DNA of 8,359 bases, taken from CAYGTK01 sp964352775. GTDB taxonomy: Bacteria > Bacteroidota > Bacteroidia > Chitinophagales > CAIOSU01. The notes below the pieces were generated by a model, which ran no database searches, had not been told where the DNA came from, and saw only the letters and a program-made list of their open reading frames with translations. Location of the stretch: positions 1-8,359 of the forward strand of contig CAYGTK010000183.1 in the NCBI GenBank assembly GCA_964352775.1, written 5' to 3'. This document shows positions 1-6,600 of the stretch, one piece after another; positions within the stretch are counted from its first letter, which is position 1, and the number at the start of each line of letters is the position of its first letter. The position numbers were made by a program, and so were the translations under genes.

Positions 1-1
1 G

Positions 2-46
2 CTGAGTGAGTATAGCGAGAATATCATTCGCTTCTCAAAACAATAA
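2..46 (+). CDS. Possible C-terminal tail of an upstream gene (partial)
   Basis: Frame 2 is open from the left edge for 14 codons and reads LSEYSENIIRFSKQ before a TAA stop at 44-46. The stop lies 11 bases before the pspA start, which matches the tight spacing in the rest of the block. The other two + strand frames close within the first nine bases. Fourteen codons are too few to identify a family or to exclude chance, so this is only a candidate for the end of a preceding, possibly co-transcribed, gene. Confidence 0.3.
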   Translation: MSEYSENIIRFSKQ

Positions 47-57
47 AAATAAAAGTC

Positions 58-762
58 ATGAACATATTTAAGCGTTTGTTCAAAATAGGTGAGTCAGAAG
101 CACATTCTGCAATAAGTCAAATGGAAGACCCAATAAAAATGACCGAGCAGGGCATTAGGGATATGAAGCAAGACTTAGACAAAAGCCTAGAAGCTCTAGC
201 TCAGGTAAAGGCTTTGGCCATTCGTTCCAAAACCGAAATGGAAGAAATGGTGAGCAAGTCTGAGGATTATGAGCAAAAAGCAATGTTACTTTTGCAGCGT
301 GCTCAAAAGGGCGACTTAGATGCTTCAGAAGCTGATAGGTTAGCAAAAGAGGCTTTGATAAAAAAGGAAGAAAGTTACAGCCACGTTGAGCGTGCCGAAG
401 GAGAGCAAGTGAAGTATAATGATTCGGTTGCCCAATTGGAACAAAATGTGAAGATCATCAGGTCTAACATTAGTAAGTGGGAGAATGAGTTGCGTACGCT
501 AAAGGCAAGGGCCAAAGTAAGTAAGGCAAAAAAGAACCTGAACAAGCAGTTAGCCCAGATAGATAGCAGCAGCACGGTTTCCATGCTGGAGCGAATGAAA
601 GAAAAAGTAGCTCAAGAAGAAGCTTTAGCAGAATCATATCGCGAAATAGCTACCGAAAGCCGAACTGTTGATGCTGACATTGATAGAGCTCTAGATGGGT
701 CTTCGGCAAGTGCAGATTCCGAGTTAGAAGCTTTAAAAAGAAAGATGGGCTTAGATAAATAG
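58..762 (+). CDS. pspA: PspA/IM30 (Vipp1) family protein, bacterial ESCRT-III homologue
   Basis: This 234-residue protein has the length and layout of PspA/IM30 proteins, which are peripheral, all-helical and polymerise on the cytoplasmic membrane to protect or remodel it. The N-terminal segment MNIFKRLFKIGESEAHSAI (residues 1-19) matches the membrane-inserting helix 0. It is followed by the family's Glu-Asp-Pro turn (residues 23-25, QMEDPIKMTEQGIRDMKQDL) and a long charged helical hairpin to about residue 165. Further helices at about 173-200 and 221-232 end in the typical basic EALKRKMGLDK. There is no transmembrane segment. ATG 58 is the first start after an in-frame TAG at 13-15; the leader is A-rich without a clear Shine-Dalgarno motif. 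The gene is first of four closely spaced genes that also encode an OB-fold membrane protein, a flotillin and a giant AAA+ ATPase. This suggests work with that set rather than in the PspF-PspABC circuit. Family assignment is firm; the target membrane or stress is not visible. Confidence 0.93.
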   Translation: MNIFKRLFKIGESEAHSAISQMEDPIKMTEQGIRDMKQDLDKSLEALAQVKALAIRSKTEMEEMVSKSEDYEQKAMLLLQRAQKGDLDASEADRLAKEALIKKEESYSHVERAEGEQVKYNDSVAQLEQNVKIIRSNISKWENELRTLKARAKVSKAKKNLNKQLAQIDSSSTVSMLERMKEKVAQEEALAESYREIATESRTVDADIDRALDGSSASADSELEALKRKMGLDK

Positions 763-794
763 CCAATTTAGAGAAGACTTATTTGCAGATAGAC

Positions 795-1469
795 ATGAAT
801 CAATTATTTCAAGAAGCTTTTGCCACAGAGAACATCGTATTAACGGTGCTACTAGCCTTGTTACTTATGTACTGGTTGCTAGTGATAATTGGCGGCTTAG
901 ATATTGAATCACTTGATTTTGATTTTGATGCAGATATGGATGTGGACTTGGATGCAGACCTTGATCTGGATGTAGATGCTGACGGCGCCGATGGTGCAAC
1001 TGTTGGAGGAGGCTTTTGGATCTCGACCCTACAATTTTTTAATGTGGGCGAGGCTCCATTGATGATAATCCTCACGGTACTAGTAACCTGTATGTGGGCG
1101 ATATCGATACTAAGCAACTATTATTTGAATGATGGTTCTCTTAATTTGGCTGCAGTATTTCTCCTAGCTAATTTTGTAGGGAGTTTGTTTATTACAAAGA
1201 TCATAACGACCCCTATCGCGCGATTATACCGCAAGATAAAGTCTAATTACGCTGAAGCGGTGGACTACTTAGGTCGTACTGGTAAAGCCATGACCCCCTT
1301 GAAAGGAGATAGACTTGGTCAAGCAGAGATAATTGTAGAAAATTCATCGTTAAGAATAAATGTAAAGTCCATCGGAGGAATTGAAATAGAGCGTAATAGC
1401 GATATAGAGGTGGTGGGTGAAAGACCTGATGAAGGCTACTATTTGATTAAAAAAACAATTAACATATAA
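795..1469 (+). CDS. YqiJ/NfeD-like OB-fold inner-membrane protein with Asp-alternation loop
   Basis: The 224-residue product has three predicted membrane helices (about residues 14-34, 87-108 and 116-139) and a C-terminal beta-rich domain (about 153-224). That domain starts at YLGRTGKAMTPLKGDRLG, an NfeD/YqiJ-type OB-fold signature. The segment TLQFFNVGEAP before helix 2 resembles the ALHYLNIGRLP stretch I recall from E. coli YqiJ. Proteins of this kind are membrane partners of flotillins, and here the flotillin follows 11 bases downstream. The basic RLYRKIK after helix 3 suggests a cytoplasmic OB domain. By alternation the loop between helices 1 and 2 would then also be cytoplasmic. That loop holds a strict Asp-hydrophobic alternation (residues 41-63). 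The frame also allows a TTG start at 783 (four more residues); ATG 795 is preferred because it is a standard start and leaves helix 1 intact. It lies 32 bases after pspA. The likely role is anchoring or modulating the flotillin scaffold. The Asp loop has no known function to me. Confidence 0.85.
   Translation: MNQLFQEAFATENIVLTVLLALLLMYWLLVIIGGLDIESLDFDFDADMDVDLDADLDLDVDADGADGATVGGGFWISTLQFFNVGEAPLMIILTVLVTCMWAISILSNYYLNDGSLNLAAVFLLANFVGSLFITKIITTPIARLYRKIKSNYAEAVDYLGRTGKAMTPLKGDRLGQAEIIVENSSLRINVKSIGGIEIERNSDIEVVGERPDEGYYLIKKTINI
915..983 (+). repeat. Hexanucleotide-period GAY repeat encoding 12 alternating Asp residues
   Basis: An Asp codon (GAT or GAC) occurs at every sixth base from 915 to 981, twelve times without a miss. 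The intervening codons encode only hydrophobic residues (Phe, Phe, Ala, Met, Val, Leu, Ala, Leu, Leu, Val, Ala). The repeat covers residues 41-63 of the YqiJ/NfeD-like membrane protein, between its first and second membrane helices. Codons vary between units (GAT/GAC; GTG/GTA; TTG/CTT/CTG), so the pattern is kept at protein level and is not a fresh DNA slippage product. Confidence 0.9.
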
Positions 1470-1480
1470 AAACCCAGTAA

Positions 1481-3595
1481 ATGATAGAGGAATTAGGTTT
1501 TCAGGTCCTTATGGCAATATTAGTGATAGGCGCATTTTTGTTCATCGCTATTATCATGCTTTTCAAGCTTTTTTACAAGAAAGCTATAACCGGTCAAGCA
1601 TTGATAAGAACAGGTTTTGGCGGTACAAAAGTGACCTATGATGGAGGTATTATCGTGGTGCCTGTAGTACACAAACTTGAGATAATGGATATCTCTGTTC
1701 GTAAAATAGAAATTGACCGACTTACAGTAAATGGATTGATCTGTAAAGATAATATGCGTGCAGATATCAAAGTAGTGTTCTTCGTTCGTGTGAACAAAGA
1801 GCAAGCCGATATCAGAAAAGTAGCCGACACAATTGGTTGCGCACGTGCTGCGGATACCGAAACTTTGGTTAATCTATTTGAGGCAAAATTCTCAGAGGCT
1901 CTAAAAACCGTAGGTAAACGATTTGATTTCTCTGAATTATACGAATCTCGTAGAGAATTCCGTGATGAAATAATTGAGGTTATCGGTACCGACTTGAATG
2001 GTTACTCTTTAGAAGATTGTGCTATTGATTACTTGGAGCAGACTTCCTTAGAGCACCTAAAAGATGATAACATCTTAGACGTAGAGGGTAAGAAAAAAAT
2101 CATTGATCTTACCGCAAAGCAAAAGGTGAAGGCTAACTTGATACAACGCGATGAGGAAAAGATCATTAAGCAACAAGATGTTGAGGCTAGAGAAGCCATT
2201 TTAGAATTAGAGAAGCAACTAGCAGAGAAAGAAGAAAAGCAGAGGCGTGAGATAGCCAATATTAGAGCTCGCGAAGGAGCGGAGACCAATAAAGTTGCCT
2301 ATGAAGAGAAGTTAAAAGCTGAAAAAGCAAGAGTATCTCAAGAAGAAGAAGTACAAGTAGCAGAGGAAAACAAAGATCGCCAGATAATAATAGCTAGGAA
2401 GAACAAAGAACGTACAGAAGCTGTAGAAACCGAGCGCGTAGAAAAAGACCGTATGCTTGAAGTAACTGAGCGAGAGCGTATTGTAACCTTAGCGGAGATC
2501 GAGAAGGAGAAAGCCATTGAGATAGAGAAGAAAGATATTCAAGATGTGATCAAGGAGCGTGTGATGGTTGAGAAATCTGTAGTGGAAGAGGAAGAGAAGA
2601 TCAAAGACCTTCGCGCCTTCAAAGAGGCTGACAGACAGAAGCAAGTAGCAATAGTAGATGCGGAAAAAGTAGCACAGAGCAACTTGGTTGAGAAGGTGAA
2701 AGAGGCTGAGGCAGCAAAGGATGCGTCAGAACTTTATGCTAAACAGCTATTGATAGAAGCTGATGCCCGGAAAGAAGCTTCAGTAAAAGATGGTGAGGCT
2801 AGAAAGACTCTTGCCGACGCTGAAGCAGCCGAGTATGCGGCGATGGGATTATCAGAGGCGCAAGTAATGGAAGCGAAAGCACAAGCCAAAGAGCGAGAAG
2901 GTGAAGTAGAAGCCTATATAATAGAGAAAACTGCTTTTGCAGAAGCCAAAGGAATCGAAGCTAAAGCAGAGGCAGAGAAAAAACGTGGAGCAGCTGAAGC
3001 TGATGTAATTGCCGCACAAGGTGAGGCGGAAGCTAAGGTGATAGAAATGAAAGGTGTGTCTGAAGCTAAAGGTATTACTGATAAGGCGGAAGCAATGAAG
3101 AAGCTAGATGGTGTTGGAAAAGATCACGAAGAATTTAAGCTGAAATTAGATAAAGAGAAAGCAATTGATCTTGCTCGCATCAATATTCAGAAAGATATTG
3201 CAGAAGCCCAGGCTGAGGTTATTGGCGAGGCATTGAAAGCTGCCAACATTGATATTGTTGGTGGAGAGACCATGTTCTTCGATCAGATAATTGGTTCAAT
3301 AACTAAGGGTAAATCGGTTGATCGTATAATAGATAACAGCGAAACCTTATCTCAAGTAAGAGAGGCCTTAATTCCTATAGATGGTACCGGCGATTTCCAG
3401 ACCAACATGCGAGAGATGATCGACAAGTTCGGTGTTAGCTCCGAAGACATAAAGAACTTGAGTATCGCGGCTTTGATAGCTAAAATGGCTGGTCGTTCTA
3501 ATGATGAATCAGAGCGAGGGTTGTTAGGAAGCCTAATGAACATGGCTAAGAGCTTAGGCTTTGATAACAAGCGAGTAGGGGATATAAACCTATAA
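1481..3595 (+). CDS. Flotillin-family (YqiK-like) SPFH membrane scaffold protein, extended stalk
   Basis: The 704-residue product starts with one membrane-embedded helix (about residues 8-32, FQVLMAILVIGAFLFIAIIM), followed by an SPFH/Band 7 domain at about 36-215. This domain includes GGTKVTYDGGIIVVPVVHKL, a signature of flotillins, and DLNGYSLEDCAIDYLEQTSL near its end. Residues 215-580 are a very long charged helix or coiled coil, with EA-rich repeats at 464-541. A conserved flotillin C-terminal block follows at about 589-619 (DIVGGETMFFDQIIGSITKG and VDRIIDNS), then a helical tail. Flotillins assemble into membrane-bound scaffolds or cages that organise microdomains. E. coli YqiK has, from memory, about 550 residues; the extra length here is mostly stalk. 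ATG 1481 is certain because the preceding codon (1478-1480) is an in-frame TAA. The gap from the OB-fold partner gene is 11 bases, consistent with translational linkage and the yqiJ-yqiK order known in enterobacteria. The family call is firm; the cargo or microdomain it organises is unknown. Confidence 0.93.
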   Translation: MIEELGFQVLMAILVIGAFLFIAIIMLFKLFYKKAITGQALIRTGFGGTKVTYDGGIIVVPVVHKLEIMDISVRKIEIDRLTVNGLICKDNMRADIKVVFFVRVNKEQADIRKVADTIGCARAADTETLVNLFEAKFSEALKTVGKRFDFSELYESRREFRDEIIEVIGTDLNGYSLEDCAIDYLEQTSLEHLKDDNILDVEGKKKIIDLTAKQKVKANLIQRDEEKIIKQQDVEAREAILELEKQLAEKEEKQRREIANIRAREGAETNKVAYEEKLKAEKARVSQEEEVQVAEENKDRQIIIARKNKERTEAVETERVEKDRMLEVTERERIVTLAEIEKEKAIEIEKKDIQDVIKERVMVEKSVVEEEEKIKDLRAFKEADRQKQVAIVDAEKVAQSNLVEKVKEAEAAKDASELYAKQLLIEADARKEASVKDGEARKTLADAEAAEYAAMGLSEAQVMEAKAQAKEREGEVEAYIIEKTAFAEAKGIEAKAEAEKKRGAAEADVIAAQGEAEAKVIEMKGVSEAKGITDKAEAMKKLDGVGKDHEEFKLKLDKEKAIDLARINIQKDIAEAQAEVIGEALKAANIDIVGGETMFFDQIIGSITKGKSVDRIIDNSETLSQVREALIPIDGTGDFQTNMREMIDKFGVSSEDIKNLSIAALIAKMAGRSNDESERGLLGSLMNMAKSLGFDNKRVGDINL

Positions 3596-3639
3596 GTCGA
3601 GTACGATCTATTCCAAGCACGATGAAGGAAGAATAACGG

Positions 3640-6600
3640 ATGGCAGAAGAGGAAAGAAAGGAAAACGGGCAGACACCTAGAGCAGGAGCGGAACTAGAAC
3701 GCGGTACCTATGAGATACTCACGGGGCGTATTCAAAAGCAAGCTTCTACTTTACGTGAACGCTTGAACCTACTGAACGAAGAGCGGCGGTCGGTTTTTGG
3801 GTCGATGGATTCCAAGTTACTGGCTACAGAGCGCCTTACCACAACGCATAATTGTATTGCCCGGGATCTAGTGCCGATAGGTAATAGGATCATTTTTGGC
3901 TATAACGTGCACATGGGTTTGCGCACCGATACGCATTTAGAAGATGTGTTTGGCGTTTACGAATTCAACGATCATCAATTTCACCACCCAGGTAATGAGC
4001 TGATAAACGACCAGCAATTTGTTACTGATTTTGCCAATCTCTACAAGTACTATCGCGATACTGTTTTTACCAAATTCGCTAGAATTGGCCCTTACCTATA
4101 CTTTGTTTTTCAGATTGGAAAAACCGTGGAAGATATCAAGGCCTTTAAATGGTTGGTGAAAGGCGATAAGCTAGAATACATTGATAATAGAAGTGAACAT
4201 GAGGTAGTCTACCCTGAACAACATGAGTTCAAATGGACCAAGGCTACTCGTGATATGCATCGAGATGGATTGCACCCACACATCTCTATTGAGGAAAAGG
4301 TATTTGTTGAAACGGTTGGCGGAGACCTTACCATTAAAGTGGAGGATAATACCGATACTGGCTACGGTATTTACGCTGAGCCAGTAGATGATGTAGACCA
4401 GACCCTAGACGATGCAGAGATATTTTATGCGCTTGTAGGTAATCTCGTGGTTCTTAAGATCCGACCTTATCAGGAGCAGAAGTTTAGATATATCGTCTTC
4501 AATGAAAAGGTAAATGAGGCAATAAGGATAGATGCCTTGGAGGGTTCATGTATTCTCTTGCCTGATGATCAAGGGATACTTTTTGCAAATGGTTTCTATC
4601 TACAGTCTGGCGAATTCAAGCTTTTTGAAAAGCAGCTGGAAGGGATGCTCTTTGAAAAGCGGATACCTTCTCCTAATGGTGAAGACCACCTATTCGCTTT
4701 CTACAATAAGAGTACGGGTCTTTATTTGCTATTGGTTTACAACATCATTGAACAACAGGTAGAGACACCGATAACTTGTAATGGTTTTTCCTTTTTTGAG
4801 AATGGAGAGATGATATTCTTCCGATCGGAAGAGCAGCAGCAGAAACACCACGCGCTTCAGATATGGCAAACACCATTTACTGGCCCAGACCATGTTACTA
4901 CGGAACATACAGATTCAGAACTTTATAAGATCGGCAACAAAGACATTGTTCGAGCAATGGCGGAGTGTAACGAGTTGATAACATTGGTAGATAAAGGAGA
5001 TACTTATCTAGACCTATATATAGACCTAGTTAAGAAGTCGAATGAAGTATTAGATTCCTACCATTGGCTAAATAAGAAAGAGGTCCATCAATTAACGGAA
5101 CCCCTAGAAGGAATTCGCGAAACTGCTGGTGTAGCCCTGGAGGAGTACGAGAAAGTTGTCCAAATAAGGAAAAGCACCAAAGACAAAGTTAATGGGGTAA
5201 GTAAGTCCGCGGACGACCTTATAAAGCGGGTGAAGCACTTAGTTGGAGAGAACATTGATCAATTTGTATCTCTACTAGGAGAACTGCGCAAGCAACGTGG
5301 TGAAGTAGTTTCACTTCGGGAACTGCGATATGTTGACTTGGAAGTTGTAGAGAAATACGAAGAAAAACTAAGTGAATTAGCTAAGAAACTTTCTAACGAT
5401 TGTGTTCGATTCCTTCTTCGAAATAATTCTTTAGAACCCTATGAAAAGAAGGTTGACGAGATAAGTAACCAGATAGAGGCGGTAGAAAAAGTAGCTCAGG
5501 CAAAAGAGGTGGAAGCTTTGCTGGAGGCAACTTCCAAAGAACTAGAGTTGTTGATCGATATAGTATCTAATCTAAAGATCGAAGATGCTACACAGACCAC
5601 AAAGATAATTGACGACATCTCTACAGTTTACTCTCGTTTCAATCAACTTCGTGCCCAGTTAAAACAAAAGCGTAAAGAACTTTCAGGTGTAGAAGGCAAG
5701 GCCGAGTTCGGTGCTCAACTGAAACTTATTGATCAATCGGTCATCAATTTCTTAGACCTATGTACTACACCTGAAAAGTGTGAAGAGTATGTAAACAAGC
5801 TCATGGTTCAGCTAGAAGAATTAGATGGACGATTTGCCGAGTTCGATGACTTGATAGAAGTGTTGTCGGAAAAGCGAGAGGAGGTATATAATGCTTTTGA
5901 AAGCAGAAAAGTAAGCCTACAAGAGCAGTTTAGTAAACGGGCTACCACACTTGAGAATTCTGCGAAACGAATTCTAAAAGTGATTTCCTCCAGAATGAAT
6001 TCATTTAGTAGTGCTGCTGATATAAATGGTTATTACGCTTCTGACCTTATGGTAGAGAAGGTGAGCACTATTGCCTCTCAGTTAGCAGAATTAGGAGATA
6101 ATGTTAGGTCGGAGGATGTGCGTGGAATGCTGAAATCTGCTAAAGAAGATGCACTACGCCAGTTGCGCGATAAAAAGGAACTGTTCCAAAAGGGTGAGAA
6201 TACCATTACCCTAGGCAAGCATCATTTCAATATAAATACACAGCCGCTTGACTTAACTGTAGTAGAGCGAGAAGACCAATTGTATTATCACTTAACCAGT
6301 ACTAACTTTTTTGAAAGAATAATAGATGAAAGCTTAGAGAATACTCGTTCTGTGTGGGCACAGGAGTTGGTTTCTGAGAATGATAGCATTTATCGTTCAG
6401 AGTATTTGGCATATCAATTATTTAAAGAAGCTAGTTCGGTAAACAAAGAAGAAAAAGCTTTATCCATTCAAGCATTACATCAACTTCCTTTTGCTTACTT
6501 AGTGCTTGAGGTACAGCGTTTCATGGCCCCTCGATATACGGAAGGATATGTAAAGGGAGTGCATGACCATGATGCAGCCTTGATCTTAGAAACATTATTA

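Noticed and set aside
783..794. TTG start at 783 for the OB-fold membrane protein
   Set aside because: It would add only four residues (Met-Gln-Ile-Asp), there is no ribosome-binding motif favouring it, and a standard ATG follows at 795.
809..1117. A 102-codon minus-strand frame rich in Ser and Lys, opposite the OB-fold membrane protein gene
   Set aside because: Its Ser/Lys repeat is the reverse complement of the Asp-hydrophobic alternation; the + strand frame has membrane helices and a recognisable OB domain, so this is a shadow.
3622..3636. Four-codon open frame (ATG AAG GAA GAA TAA) just before the ATPase gene
   Set aside because: It is too short to be a credible gene or leader peptide. 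Its purine-rich bases are better read as the ribosome-binding region for ATG 3640.
3596..3639. Possible terminator or internal promoter between the flotillin and ATPase genes
   Set aside because: The 44 bases show no GC-rich hairpin followed by a T run and no recognisable promoter boxes; read-through is more likely.
4532..4762. A 76-codon + strand frame within the giant ATPase gene
   Set aside because: It lies in another frame inside a continuous conserved coding region and its product has no recognisable features.
5110..6220. SMC/Rad50-like DNA repair protein on the basis of the long coiled coil
   Set aside because: There is no N-terminal Walker A, hinge or ABC signature motif; both Walker motifs lie together in a C-terminal AAA+ domain.
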